This document shows positions 47,991 to 59,069 of a DNA stretch of 64,000 bases, in pieces. The position numbers were made by a program, and so were the translations under genes. The notes under the pieces are model-generated. The model saw nothing but the letters and a program-made list of their open reading frames with translations. It had not been told where the DNA came from and did no database searches. Position 1 is the stretch's first letter, and each line of letters opens with the position of its first letter. The stretch lies in assembly GCA_039707465.1 (NCBI GenBank), contig CM077658.1, forward strand, positions 19,269,732-19,333,731, read 5' to 3'. The stretch is from Rhabdophis nuchalis (lineage: Eukaryota > Chordata > Lepidosauria > Squamata > Natricidae).

Positions 47991-48695
47991 TAGGTTCGGG
48001 GAGGGGCGAAAGCAAAAGGCGGCGGGGGCGATCGCCATCCAAGCTTTTCTCATTGGGAGAAAAATCTTTAAAAAAAAAAAAATCCGCGCGATTTATTTCC
48101 CAGTAGCCTCGCCAAGCGAGGGAGGGGTTGGCTCGGGTGGGTTTGTTTATTTCCTGCCGTTCGGCCCACCTCCACCCAGATGGAGGGAAGTGGGGGGGGG
48201 GGGGGATGCAGCTTTCCTAAGAACCGACACCCCCCATCCCCGCTTTGGCTCGTCCCGTGTTCCTAGCAACCCTTCCACTAAGCGTCACAGCCTTGGAAAG
48301 GAACTTTGAGGCTGTTTTCGGCGCGAATAATATCCTACGGGGCAGTGGGGGGGGGGGGGGGGGAGAGCAAAACTGCAAGAGGCGTTCTCTTTCCCACTGT
48401 AGAGATTCCTGCCTCGCTTGGGGGGGGGGAGATGTTCGCTTCCCCCTTAAAAAAACAAACAAACCCAAACTGGGGCTCTGGGGGCGGTAGGGACTCTGCA
48501 ATGCAAAGCAAAGCTCAGAGGGGAGACAAACGCTCTGCGGGGGGAGGCTGGAAGGGGGAGTGGATCGTACGGGAAGGAGAAGGGGAAGACTTGGGAAGCT
48601 GGCGGGGAAGTGGGGGGAGCAACTTCGCACTTCCAGCGGGGGAAGGAAAGGCGGGAGATCCCGGCTCGGCGCCGGATCAGCCTGCTTCCGAGCGC

Positions 48696-49012
48696 CATAA
48701 CTTTCCTTCCCTTCCTCTTCTCCTTCTCCCTTCCTTTTCTTTTTTCTTTCCCCTTCTTCCTTTCTTTTCTTTTCCTTTCTCCTTTTCTTTTCTTTTCCTT
48801 TCCATTCCTTTCTTTTCCTTTCTCCTTCCTTTCGTTCCCTTTCCACTCCCCTTCTCTCTTTCTTTTCTTTTTTCTTTTCCTTTCCTTTCTCCTTCTTCCT
48901 GTCTTTTTTTACCTTTCCTTTCTCCTTTCCTTTCTCCTCTCCTTTTGTTTCCTTTCTCCTTTCTGTCCTTCCCTTCGCTTATTCATCCATTTATTTCCTT
49001 CCCCCTTTCCTT
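48696..49012. repeat. Polypyrimidine tract, about 310 bp
   Basis: TTCCTTTCT/CTTTTC words on the plus strand, nearly free of purines. No fixed period. Confidence 0.95.
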
Positions 49013-49190
49013 GAAAAATCAAACAGGCCACATTTACAGAACAACCAAATTTGGGGGGGGGGTGGGGTTGGGGAAAGGCGAATACGATGTTCGCGGGGCG
49101 GTGCATTGATTCATTCACTCACTCCTGAGAAAATGCCATGCTCCCTACAGAGCGCCCAGCAAACTTTCCACTGATAAATCCCTATCCAGC

Positions 49191-49275
49191 TCATGGTTGT
49201 CCCAAAGGTGTTTCTTTCCCTCCCGTCCCCCCCCCCCCGGCAAAAAAAGGCAACTGGACTTAAGAAGAAAGTCCA
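49191..49275 (-). repeat. Penelope-like (family A) fragment
   Basis: TCATGGTTGTCCCAAAGGTG followed, after a C run, by AAAGGCAACTGGACTTAAG; both words occur in the arms of 62803-63213. Truncated before the hammerhead-like part. Confidence 0.5.
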
Positions 49276-49737
49276 CTTGCCCTTGGGGGGGGGGCTTTGG
49301 GATCCCACAGTTAATGTCTTCGGATTTCTCTGGGATATTTTTTTTGGGGGGGGGAGGGTAACTTCACATCTGGCTCACCAACACCCGCACACCTTCCCAT
49401 AAACACTCGTGGTGGTGTTTATGTATCTAAATGTATACACGCATTTTCTGCCTGGAGGGGGTAGCTGAACTTTCCCACGCTTGCATATGCGCGCGCGTGT
49501 GTAAGTTTGCCCCCCCCCCTCCCAGCAGCCAATTGACAGCAAACCCTTTGAAACCGTCCGCCCGAAGCAACCGATCAGTCAAGTCGGCTGGCCGTCGCAG
49601 CACAGAACAGAAATGGTTAAAAATCGAGAAACAAAAACGCCTTTTCCCCGCTCTTCCCAAATTCCGAAGTATTTCGTAAAGGCGAGATTTTGGGGACAAA
49701 GGTCGTAAGCTGTCTCTCGATACACACACATACACAC

Positions 49738-49738
49738 G

Positions 49739-49773
<35 letters not shown>

Positions 49774-49863
49774 ACCTGCCTACCTGCCTACCTACCTACC
49801 TACCTACCTACCTACCTACCTACCTACCTACCTACCTACCTACCTACCTACCTACCTACCTAC

Positions 49864-49927
<64 letters not shown>
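49738..49927. repeat. (CTGC)n-(CTAC)n-(CTAT)n array
   Basis: About 9 CTGC, then about 22 CTAC, then about 16 CTAT units; the stepwise one-base change suggests successive mutation and expansion of one array. Confidence 0.98.
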
Positions 49928-50565
49928 GCCTGTTTCCCTGGCTTGGCCTGATTATCTCCAAATTAAGTTTCTAAGTCTCCAAATCAATTTTTTCCTAGGG
50001 TTGTTTTCTTCTTCTTCTAGTTCTTTTTTCCTCAGCCCCCTTATCTTTTTCAAAAGCCTTCATCGCCGCTTTTGCATTTCTCCCACCAAAATCTCGCCAT
50101 CAAACGGACTTCTTCAACTCTCTTGTGTCGTAGATATTGAATGAAAGATCTCCCCAAACGAATCCCCAGAAACAGGTTTGGGCTTCTCCTTCGAAACAAC
50201 AAACTCCAATTTCCAAATTACCTTGGGCCGCCCTTTCCGCCCCTCCCACATCGCTAAGCACGCGCCCCCTCCCCTCAAACGATCCAGCGATTCATTTCAT
50301 TTCAATTCCCGCTTGCCCCCCCCCCCCGCCTTTTTTTTAAGGGAGGGGGAAATGAGGAAGCCGGAAGCCACCTCTCCTCTATTTCAAACGGTTCGTTCTC
50401 CTTTTGCCCCGACGGCCCCTTATCGCCCCTCCCCCTTTTTATTTCTAAAAGATGCCGCCTTGCCCCCCTATTGTTAGTGACAACCATATTTCGATTTCTA
50501 GCTTAGGAACTGAATTACAACTGAGCCAAAAGGAATGAGAGATAGTAAAAAAAATAAATGGAGAG

Positions 50566-50802
50566 GGATGAGGAGGAGGAGGGAGGGAGGAAAGAAGGAA
50601 GGAAGGAACTAATGGAAGGAAGGAAGGAAAGAACAAATTTACGGAAGGAAGGAAAACAATTGAAGGATGGAATGAAGGATGGACGGAAAAAATGAAGGAA
50701 TGAAAACAAAAGAAGGAAGAAAGGAACAATTGAAAGAAAGAAGGAAGAATGGTAGGAAGGAACAAAGGAAGGAAGGAAGGATTTAAGGAAGGAAGGAAGG
50801 CT
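50566..50802. repeat. Interrupted (GGAA)n purine tract
   Basis: Repeated GGAAGGAAGGAA blocks separated by ACAAATTTACGG, ACAATTGAAGG and similar spacers, suggesting a higher-order unit. Confidence 0.93.
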
Positions 50803-51069
50803 CTCTTATAAAGCAATGAGTGAAAAGTCCCTACTAGGGACTGTGAAACCTTTAAGATTGGGACCTTAAGGTGGCATCTTGGGTGCATCCATTCATCAGA
50901 TTTAAGTAGCCTTAAATATGAGTCACAGCCTTCCAGCCATCACTGCTAGATCCATGCTCTGCTTTTCTGGGGTGGTTTCACCTTGCAATTCAGTGCACAC
51001 ATCCTGCCTGGTTTAGATCACCAAATAGCTAGCTTGGAAGTCACTTCTACTGAATTCAGCACTTGTATC

Positions 51070-51073
<4 letters not shown>

Positions 51074-51101
<28 letters not shown>
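51074..51101. repeat. (GT)n array
   Basis: About 14 GT units. Confidence 0.96.
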
Positions 51102-51245
51102 CAAGGTTGGGTTGGATGATGGCTTTGGATTCAGCCAAAGGATGCTTATATTTGGCATGATTTAAGCAAATGTTTGGACCAGCCAACCTAATTGCAGCAT
51201 TTTTAATAATTAAAAAGACCATTTGGTGGACGGAAGGTTGAGAGC

Positions 51246-51397
<152 letters not shown>

Positions 51398-52630
51398 TCT
51401 TTTGCAATTAGTGGCCCCCTTTCTCCACTCCCTAACTCCCAAATGTTAATGGTACGTTTGAAAACCTTTCCTTCTTCCCACCCTCCCTCCCTTCCTATCC
51501 CACCTTTTTGATTGTTGACTCGTCTAGCAACCCATATCAATAAACAATCCCCCTAACGGGGCGTCCTTTTCCCCCCTACCTGTCCTAACTGAAAGCCCTA
51601 CCAATTGTGGAGCCAACTGGTAACAGGAAGTTGCAGCAGAGGCATGAAAGAGCCATATGTGGCTCCAGAGCCATGGGTTGCTGATTGCTGAGCCCTGCGG
51701 TAGGCACCCCCTTCCAGCTTTCTTTTTCCCTGGTGAACAGTTTGCTCCAAAGTCTTCCCTGTGGCTGAAGGTATTTCTGTGGAGTCCTCTGTGCTCTTTC
51801 TCTCTGCTTGGTTGCCAAGTTCTGGTGATGTTCCCCAATTGGGTCATAAAGCTTCTGCAGGCCAAAAGAAACCAACAATACCAAGCTCAAGGAGCACCAA
51901 AGACTCCCCAGTTCAATTCTGAGCTACAAATATCCCCTTCTAACGGAAAAAAGGTGTTTCGGCCCATCTCTTGATGGACTAGATTGGCACAAGGAGGGCC
52001 AACGGGTGTTGGAAGCCTGCTTTAATTTCCCAGCTTGTGACCCTCCATTTCTTAGAGTGCCAGAATTGTGGCTTTCGCTGCTCTGGGCTGGTGGCATCTG
52101 GCCAGCTGCTGCTGGAAACAGAACAAGAGAGGGGAACATGCATCTTAATTTGGGAAGGCTGCAACTTAAAGGAGTGGTGGTGGTGGGGATGTCAGAGTTA
52201 GCAAGGTTAATTTTGTCTTCCTTTTTCTCCTGTCTTTTGATTCCACTGCCAAGGACTCTCCATTCTGCACACGTGCAGTCTGCTTAGTGTTTAGCTTTGA
52301 GTTCACATTGGGGAGATAGTCCATCTTACATCTCTAAGTTACTAGAGATATTTGGACATCATAATTCGGGAACATCCAGTTTCTTAATACTCCTATCCAC
52401 AGAATGGAAACATGGTTGCTGGGGATGATTAGTGCCTCGGAGAGAGTTTTTGAGTCCTGGCACTAATCCAGGCAGTTTTCTTGGCAAGGTGTTTCAGAAG
52501 AAGTTGCCCCTTGTTGTCTTTTTTAGGTCTGGGAAGACTGGCCCAAGACCTCCCAGCTGGCTTTGTGCCTAGGGCAAAAACTAGAACTAGTAAAGGGGGA
52601 ATATTTATAGCTCAAGGTTGAAATGGGGGG
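51398..52630. other. No gene detected
   Basis: Mixed sequence. Around 51640-51690 words such as GAGCCATATGTGGCTCCAGAG look like part of a degraded hAT element. MIR-like words (GACTGGCCCAAGACCTCCCAGC) are seen near 52535-52560. No domain-bearing frame. Confidence 0.5.
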
Positions 52631-52635
52631 GTTCT

Positions 52636-52704
52636 TCGTACTCTCTGAGCTGGGTTCGTTTCTTGCAGACATCTCATGACCCAACTAAGTAACATCTTCA
52701 GTGT
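52636..52704 (-). repeat. Hammerhead-like repeat (family B), copy 1, inverted
   Basis: The minus strand has CTGAAGA, then a segment with GTTACTTAGTTGGGTCAT, then GAGATGTCTGCAAGAAAC. The GAAA core position is changed to GAGA. Followed by copies in plus orientation at 52723, 52841 and 53070. Confidence 0.6.
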
Positions 52705-52722
52705 CAAAAAGGAGTCCCTTCT

Positions 52723-52795
52723 ACCATGTTATCTAGCTGGGTAATGAAACGTCTGCAAGAAAACCACCAAACTCAGAGACCACTAAGGTCCCGAC
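52723..52795 (+). repeat. Hammerhead-like repeat (family B), copy 2, core deleted
   Basis: Has stem II remnant ATGTTATCTAGCTGGGTAAT and an intact GAAACGTCTGCAAGAAAACC, but the CTGATGA part is missing between CTTCTA and CCATG. Confidence 0.6.
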
Positions 52796-52840
52796 AGTCC
52801 TCGTTTTCCTTGCCCTCCACTCCACAAAGCACCCTCCCTT

Positions 52841-52922
52841 CTAGCACTGATGATGTGACCTAGTTGGGTCATCAAACATCTGCAAGAAAACAACCAACCT
52901 CAGAGAGCACCAAGGACACAAC
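52841..52922 (+). repeat. Hammerhead-like repeat (family B), copy 3
   Basis: CTGATGA at 52847-52853, then a 5-bp stem TGACC/GGTCA with a loop, then CAAAC at 52873-52877. The catalytic GAAA reads CAAA, so the copy should be inactive. Downstream CATCTGCAAGAAAACAACC and CTCAGAGAGCACCAAGGA are shared by all copies. Confidence 0.65.
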
Positions 52923-52923
52923 A

Positions 52924-53055
52924 GTCCCCCTCCTCCTCCTTCTCCTCCTCCTCTTCTCCTCCTCCTCCACTTCGTCTCCTCTTCTTCTCCTCCTCTCCTC
53001 CTCTTCCTTTCATCCTCCTCCTCCTCTTCTCTTCCTCCACCACCTCCTCCTCGCA
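52924..53055. repeat. (CTC/CTT)n array between hammerhead-like copies
   Basis: Imperfect CTC/CTT trinucleotide array, 130 bp, located between family B copies 3 and 4. Confidence 0.96.
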
Positions 53056-53069
53056 AACTCCTCTCTCTT

Positions 53070-53142
53070 CTAGCACTGATGAGGTTGCCTCTTAGGATCC
53101 TGAAACATCTTCAAGAAAACAACCAAGCTCAGAGAGCACCAA
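53070..53142 (+). repeat. Hammerhead-like repeat (family B), copy 4, core words intact
   Basis: CTGATGA (53076-53082) and GAAAC (53102-53106) are both present, separated by 19 bases whose ends (GG...CC, extended to AGG...CCT) can pair weakly. Followed by ATCTTCAAGAAAACAACCAAGC. Confidence 0.65.
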
Positions 53143-54058
53143 GTGTCCATCAAAATTAGAACTCACAGTCTCCCTTTCGATGTAGCTGAACCCCTCACTA
53201 TTGTCAGCTGCTGGGAACTGCATCTCAACAACATCTGGATCATCAAATATGCCCCATGCCTGTGTTCAAATGCAGACTAATTTTCTACTGGCTGCTGAAA
53301 TGCGTGTGCTTGTTACCTCTCTCGCTCTCTTATCTCTCTCCCCGCCACCCCTGCTTATTAATTTGAGCAGCAGCAAGATTATTACTTTGTAATATTGATC
53401 AGGTGGAAACTGATATTCTGACTCAACAGGCCCATCCACTGATTAAAAAGTTTTATTGTCAATTGATTCTCCAGCTTTTAACCAATGGATCAATCCATTT
53501 GGCTATGAAATTCTATCCTTTTCGCTGCCCGCTAGGAGAGTTAACTCAGGATATTTAATAAAGGTGGATTTCTCCTAACCACACAAAGGACAAAACGTAT
53601 TTGCTAATGGAGGGGTGAGAGAGAGAGAGAAAAGGAGAATTTAAAACACATCCTCCAAATATGGCATTCATTATTTACTACAAAACTTTCAGTGTCGGAA
53701 TGAAATGGATTTATAGGTATCTCCAGGTTAGTAACGTTATTTTTAAAAACTGTGTTTCAAATCTGTGATGAATGAAACACAGAGTAGAAGAACAAAAGGT
53801 GACACCTATTTGACTTGTTAACATAGAATGTATTGAAGAAAATATAAGAACTCGGAAATTAATTTTAAGAATGTCTGCCAACATAGATGAGAATATTAGA
53901 GAAGAGGAACAAGTTCCAATGGATAAAAGCAAAAAAAATATCTTGTTTTCTTTTCTGTACTTTTTGCTTGTTTTCTATTGTGATATATATAGAAGAATTG
54001 TTTTATTATAATCACGTGTGTGTGTGTGTGTGTGTTTTCGTAGATTTTATATATATAA

Positions 54059-54392
54059 GGGATGCGGTAGCTCAGTGGTTAAGATGCTGAATGTGTCGAT
54101 CAGAAGGGCCAGCAGTTCAGCGGTTCAAATCCCTAGCGTTATGTAATGGAGTGAGCTCCCATTCCTTGTCCCAGCTTCTGCCAACCTAGCAGTTCGACAG
54201 TATGTAAAAATGCAAGTAGAAAATTGGTGGGAAGGTAGCAGCGTTCTGTGTGCCTTCGGCATTTAGTCATGCCAGCCACATGACCACAGAAATGTCTTCA
54301 GACAGCGCTGGCTCTTCGGCTTTGAAACAGAGATGAACACCACTCCCTAGAGTCAGGAATGATTAGCACATATGTGTGAGGGGAACCTTTAC
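54059..54392 (+). mobile_element. Sauria SINE, near full length, plus strand
   Basis: Starts GGGATGCGGTAGCTCAGTGG, contains box B GGTTCAAATCCCTAGC, CTTGTCCCAGCTTCTGCC, CAGCGCTGGCTCTTCGGC and ends GTGAGGGGAACCTTTAC, followed by (ATAC)n. It lacks about 15 bases of the centre compared with other copies. Confidence 0.93.
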
Positions 54393-55143
54393 ATACATAC
54401 ATACATACATACAGTGCATTAGCCTTTATCTGTACAACTGTAATTTTACAAAAGGATAGCACACAGTTACTTTGAAGGAAATTATACTTTCAGAGTTGTG
54501 ATTTTAATCCCTCAGCAAGTAGGATTAAAAGTTTGCCCTTAATTTATCTATTTGCCCACTCGCGCTCAAGTATTTGAGATAAAAAATAGATTTTAGGAAA
54601 AGATAACAGAAGCAGAACATATTGACTGTGTGTTGAATAATCTGGACAAGGAAACATCTTTAGCAGCGTAAAAGTCACGGGGCCTTCCATTTCAGGCTGA
54701 AGTTGTAAGTACATGAATTGAAATCCGTGCCTTTCATCAAAGGCCACGATTCAATAAGGAGAAACCCTCATTGGAATTAAGAACATGCAATATTGAAACT
54801 TCATAAAAACAAACCTTGCAAAGGAATAAAATCAATGCATTTAACATTTCCTGACTGTTCGCCCTTTCCGATCTCTTCTACAACAGTAGGCATGTTGCAA
54901 TTTTTATTCTTTGCCTGGTTTTTTCCAGCTTTGCTTCAGGACCTGTTCATTGTGAGGTGTGTGTGTGTGGGGGGGGGGGGAGAGAAATTCAATGCAGTAA
55001 ATAAATAAATAAATAGAGATAAAATAATTCTGGGAAGTATCATCCAGAACAGCAGTCATTAACTGGTGGTTCGTGAACCACTGGTAGTTCTTGAGAAAAT
55101 TTTGGTGGTCTGCAGAAAAATGATTTGCATTTTTTATATTGCA

Positions 55144-55600
55144 CTAAATCAGGGGTCGCTGGGCCGGATACGAGCAATGAACATTTGTGTTGCTGCAGAA
55201 AGTCTTCCCCTTTGGGGTCTTTTTGTGTGGGTCTGGGGGGGGAGCAGAAATTCCGACTTGGGGGTCTGCTTCAGCCTCCTGGTGGGGGGCTTTGGGCAAA
55301 GGCTGGAGGGAAGAGCCGCTGGTGACGAAGAGCTGGAAGGCCTCATTCCAGTGGGGCTGCATCATGGCCAGGAACTGGCTGACCATCTCAGCCTGCTGAG
55401 CTTCCAGGTACCGGTATTTGGCCTTGCATTCCCGCAGGTCTTCCCTCTGCTTGGGAAGCCTATGCTCGTAGTCCTCAGTGAGGTGCTTCTGCCGAGCCTC
55501 CTTCTCGGTCAGATCCAATTTGAATGGAGCTGTTTTGCCAACTCTTTCTCATGATGGCTGCTTAGCTCCAACAACTACATTCTATTGGGGCCCAAAGGAG
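55144..55600 (-). pseudogene. Coiled-coil-like coding fragment (copy 2), open frame
   Basis: Homologous to 15770-16205. The minus-strand frame from about 55518 stays open for 124 codons and reads a charged helix (peptides MDLTEKEARQKHLTEDY, EAQQAEMVSQFLAMMQ) then a Pro-rich tail with DPHKKTPKGKTFCSNTNVH. Upstream of the Met the similarity continues (GAAAGAGTTGGCAAAA), so the Met is probably not a true start. The inverted-repeat arms seen around copy 1 are absent. Parent protein not recognised; two copies in 64 kb point to a dispersed repeat rather than a single-copy gene. Confidence 0.6.
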
Positions 55601-55671
55601 CTTGGGCGGGTAGGTGAGGGGTGGTGAGTAGAAGCTGGCGAGGCGCCCCTGAATGTGAGGTGGGTTGGGCT

Positions 55672-55860
55672 GAGAAAGAGTGACTGGCCGAGGTTGCAAC
55701 AGTTGGCTTTCATAGATAAATCGGGACTAGAATTCTCACTCTTCTGGTGTTTGGCTCAAGGCACTCAACTGCCTTCCATGCAGAAAGCAGGACTAGAATT
55801 CTCAGTCTCCTAGTGATTGGCCCAAAGTCACCCAGCCAGCTTTCACAGCCAAATGAGGTG
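55672..55860 (-). repeat. MIR-like SINE, minus strand, possibly two overlapping copies
   Basis: AAGTCACCCAGCCAGCTTTC, CTCAGTCTCCTAGTGATTGG and, before it, a second ACTAGAATTCTCACTCTTCTGG. The repeated GACTAGAATTCTCA word suggests a tandem or duplicated insertion. Confidence 0.6.
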
Positions 55861-56023
55861 TATTGATTTCTGCTAATGAGACGTATCACCAAGTCAGCCT
55901 CTGCATCTTTCCTTCGAAGTTAAATGTCACAGGTCCCAGTTTCCTGCCCTCTTTGCTTTCAAATAAAGATCTGGGATTAGATCTGGGATATCTTCTCCAG
56001 AAGAATCCAGCATGCAAGTGGGA

Positions 56024-56268
56024 CACAGTTTGCTTTCTTTCTCCTTCTCCTTCTCTCCCTCTTCCTCATCTCCCTCTCCCCCTCTGTCCTTCTCTCCCTC
56101 TCTGACCATCATCTTCTTCTCCTTCCCTCTTCAATCTCCCTCTCCTTCCTCTTCCTCTCCTTCCCCCTCCTCCCCCTCTCCCTCTCTCTGTCCCTCATCT
56201 CCTTCTACTTCAGTCTCAATCTACTTCTCCTCCCACTCCCACTCCCCCCCCCCTCTCTCTGCTTCTCT
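56024..56268. repeat. CT-rich tract
   Basis: CTCCTTCTCC/CCCTCTCC words, 245 bp, pyrimidine on plus. Confidence 0.93.
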
Positions 56269-56481
56269 CATGCCAAAACAGATCCAGAATAGAATTGAGT
56301 AGAAGAGGGAGTGAGTGAAGGTCTAAAATCACCCGAATCTTGGAACCGGTAAGGCCACAGCTGAAAGGACATCATCTGCATTCTGTTCCAGGGTTTTCTT
56401 CCCAATGTAATTGGTCCATGTTTAATTCCTCAAAGGTTTTGTTCACAATCTTTCCCCCCCTCCCCGCCTCTGTGCTTTTAC

Positions 56482-56692
56482 AATACAATGCAATGCAATA
56501 GCAGAGTTGGAAGGGACCTTGGAGGTCTTCTAGTCCAACCCCCTGCGTGGGCAGGAACCTTATACCATTTCAGACAAATGGCTATCTAACATCTTCTTAA
56601 AGACTTCCAGGGTTGGGGCATTCACAACTTCTGGAGGCAAGCTGTTCCAGAGGTTAATTGTTCTAACTGTCAGGAAATTTCATGTTCCAGTT
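56482..56692 (-). mobile_element. CR1 3' end, minus strand
   Basis: Begins with degenerate AATAC/AATGC pentamers, then GCAGAGTTGGAAGGGACCTTGG, GGTCTTCTAGTCCAACCCCC and, further on, ACTTCTGGAGGCAAGCTGTTCC. Confidence 0.92.
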
Positions 56693-56724
56693 ATTATTTC
56701 TAGATTTTGTATGTAGCGTACATC

Positions 56725-56815
56725 AATAATACAATAATACAATACAATAGCAGAGTTGGAAGGGACCTTGTAGGTCTTCTAGTCCAACCCCCTGCGTGGG
56801 CAGGAACCTTTGTTG
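56725..56815 (-). mobile_element. Second CR1 3' end, minus strand, truncated
   Basis: Starts with AATAC pentamers and repeats the terminal 75 bp of the preceding copy, including the shared variant CCCTGCGTGGGCAGGAACCTT. It may be a local duplication or a recent insertion of the same subfamily. Confidence 0.9.
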
Positions 56816-57039
56816 GGGAGGGGGTGAAGATATCTAATATGGCAGCCCCACCAGAGATACGGTGATATCTCCCGCTACATCTTCTCCTTATGGAGGATTG
56901 GATAACAGATCGGATTCCAAGCTGGGAGGAGGGAAAAGCAGAAGAGGAAAGCCGAACCTTTTCTTAGCTGCCCTGGTCCTTCTGGTCAAGACAATGGGAG
57001 AGAGTAATAGAAAGCTGAGCTGATGGAAGGGCTTGTTTT

Positions 57040-57150
57040 AAAGCTGTGGCATCCAACCACGGCATTTTAAAGACTTTTGGACTTCAATTCCCAGAATTCC
57101 TCAACTGTGCTGGGCTGGGGAATTCTGGGAGTTTAATTCCAGAAACCCCA
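57040..57150. mobile_element. Foldback hAT-like MITE fragment
   Basis: CATTTTAAAGACTTTTGGAC, TTCAATTCCCAGAATTCC and GGGGAATTCTGGGAGTTTAA match the arms of 24403-24566 in both orientations. Ends diverged. Confidence 0.6.
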
Positions 57151-57582
57151 ACCACTCTGGATGTCCCCATGTCTTCATTGTGGGGGGTGGAAGAGCCATG
57201 TGTTCTCCAGGCTGCGAAGCCTCTGCCCTAGACTAGAACCAGCCATTGAATGATGAATGGGAATTTGAGATAGCTTACAGTTCAAGACCCCAAAGCTACA
57301 ATTCATTATTAGAAAAAAGGCTATTTTCAAGATTTCATTACCTAGAGTAATAATGGACCAGAATCAAATTGGAGGCGCATAAACCTTCATGCAGAGACAA
57401 ACAAGGGTGCCCTTCCCTGTCAAAGTCATTCATTATCATCTCCTTTTACTAGTGGTACCCCTGAACCTACTATAACTATAAATCTGCATTTTTCTCATAT
57501 CCCACAGAAGGACGATAACTCTTCTGCTCCTTGGAAACAATAGGAAAAATTCAGAAAAACTCCAAGCTCAAGGTGTTACATG

Positions 57583-57695
57583 CTTTCAAACTGCTAGGCT
57601 GGCAGAAGCTAGGACAAGTAATGGGAGCTCACTCTGTTACGTGGCGCTAGGGATTCGAACCGCTGAACTGCCGAGCTTTCTGATTGACAAGCTCA
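57583..57695 (-). mobile_element. Sauria SINE head only, minus strand
   Basis: On the minus strand CTGAGCTTGTCAATCAGAAAG, GGTTCGAATCCCTAGCGCC and GCTTCTGCCAGCCTAGCAG are the tRNA-related part. Homology stops after TTTGAAAGCATGTAA, so the body and tail are missing. Confidence 0.85.
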
Positions 57696-57699
57696 GTCA

Positions 57700-58739
57700 T
57701 GTATTAGCCTTCAAGCTAGCTTAACTTCACTTGTTACTGCTGATACTTTGAATCCTGATTTGATTCACATACTAAGCCAGGTTCCTCAAATAAGCCAAAG
57801 CTGGGTGGTCTCCCATATTCCATTTATGCCACAAAGCACAATTTATAAACAGAGATGGTTGGGTTCACACAACTTTCTAAGCCAAAACCAAAAATATTCA
57901 GGTTTAGAAAAAAATGTGTGAACCAGACATTGGGTTTGGATCGCAATTAAGTCTTTGTTCCTGCTGTAATCAATGGTCATTGGTGGATTTCTAATCAATG
58001 GGAGTTCAACTAAGTTGTCTTTCAACCCCTAAGGGAAGGATATGGGTGGAGCCTCGGTATAAGTTCCTTATAAAAAATTGTCCACTAGAAAAAAAAAAAG
58101 ATTAGGTAAAGAATAGCAGTACCATGCCCATATTCCTTTTAAAAATGGTTATGACTCCAAAATTACCCTTGGCTTTTGCAAAACAAAAAACCAAAAGGTC
58201 ATTTGTAAATGTCCAGTTATTTCTTGTTTTGCAAAGTACAAGGGGTGTCCTTTATGTAAAACGAGAAATGGACGATAATAACCACGTTGAGTGTCGTCAG
58301 ATTTGCTATTTCTAGAATATTTTCCTATGTTTTAAAAAAAACAAAACCCTCGTTTCTCTCTTTAGTTTAATTAGAGGTTCAAAAGATTACACATTACGCT
58401 GGATATCAGTGAAGGCATCTTGAAATATTATCGGAGAAAGAACAGCCAAGCTGGGAGAAACAACATATAAAATAACACGTAAAAAGAGAGATTAAAATGA
58501 GACGGTTTTGTGCCTGTGTTCTTCCCTTAGACCTGTGCATAAAAATAGAAGATACTTATTTCAAAATATGTATTAAAATAACAATATATACATTTTAAAA
58601 TAGCAATATGCCTTGTATGCATGTATGTACATATGTAAGCATAGTTAGATGTAGATAATTAGATATATAGATATATATAGATACTGTATATAGCTATGTA
58701 GATATGTAGATATAGTTTAGCCATTAGATATAGATGAGG
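57700..58739. other. No gene detected
   Basis: AT-rich sequence, with TATA/GATA-poor microsatellite words near 58640-58730. No recognised gene. Confidence 0.55.
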
Positions 58740-59069
58740 AAGGGTGGGAGGGAGGGATGAGAAAGAAAGGAGGAAAAGAGAACAAAGAAAGGAAAGAAAG
58801 AGAGAGAGAGAGGAGGGAGGTAGAAAGGAAGAAGAGAAAGAAAGTAGAAATAAAATAAAAGAGAGGGAGTGTGAAGGAGAAATAGGGAGGGAGGGAGGGA
58901 GGGAGGAGAAAGAAGGGAGGAAAAGGAAGAGAGAGAGAGAGAGAAAAGAGGAGAAGGAAGGAAGGAAGAGAAGAAAGAAAGCAGAAAGAAAATAAAAGAG
59001 AAGGAGTGGGAAGGAGAAAGAGGAAGGAAGGAAGGAAGGAAGGAAGGAAGGAAGGAAGGGAAAGAAAGA
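58740..59069. repeat. Purine-rich tract ending in (GGAA)n
   Basis: GAAAGAAAGG/GGGAGGGA words over 330 bp, duplicated blocks (GAAAGAAAGTAGAAATAAAATAAAAGAGA and a similar unit 125 bp later), and about nine GGAA units at the end. Confidence 0.95.

Larger units (their letters stand above)
39800..48300. promoter_or_regulatory. CpG/GC-rich region around SALL1 exon 1
   Basis: CpG dinucleotides become frequent around 39.8-42.8 kb and again to about 48.3 kb (for example 43.7-43.9, 44.2-44.45, 45.4-45.8, 46.0-46.5, 46.9-47.95 kb), in contrast with CpG-poor flanks. The area has no recognisable SINE or LINE. Many open frames occur on both strands but are low-complexity Pro/Arg/Ser-rich products of GC-rich DNA, with no domain and no consistent codon use. 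A noncoding or divergent transcript is possible, but nothing in the sequence proves one. Confidence 0.6.

Noticed and set aside
47368..48309. Possible divergent protein-coding gene upstream of SALL1
   Set aside because: Frames overlap on both strands, start and end arbitrarily in CpG-rich DNA and show no protein family; a noncoding transcript remains possible but unproven.
54059..54140. tRNA-like A and B boxes
   Set aside because: They belong to the head of a Sauria SINE; the surrounding body and tail identify a retroposon, and cloverleaf pairing is not kept.
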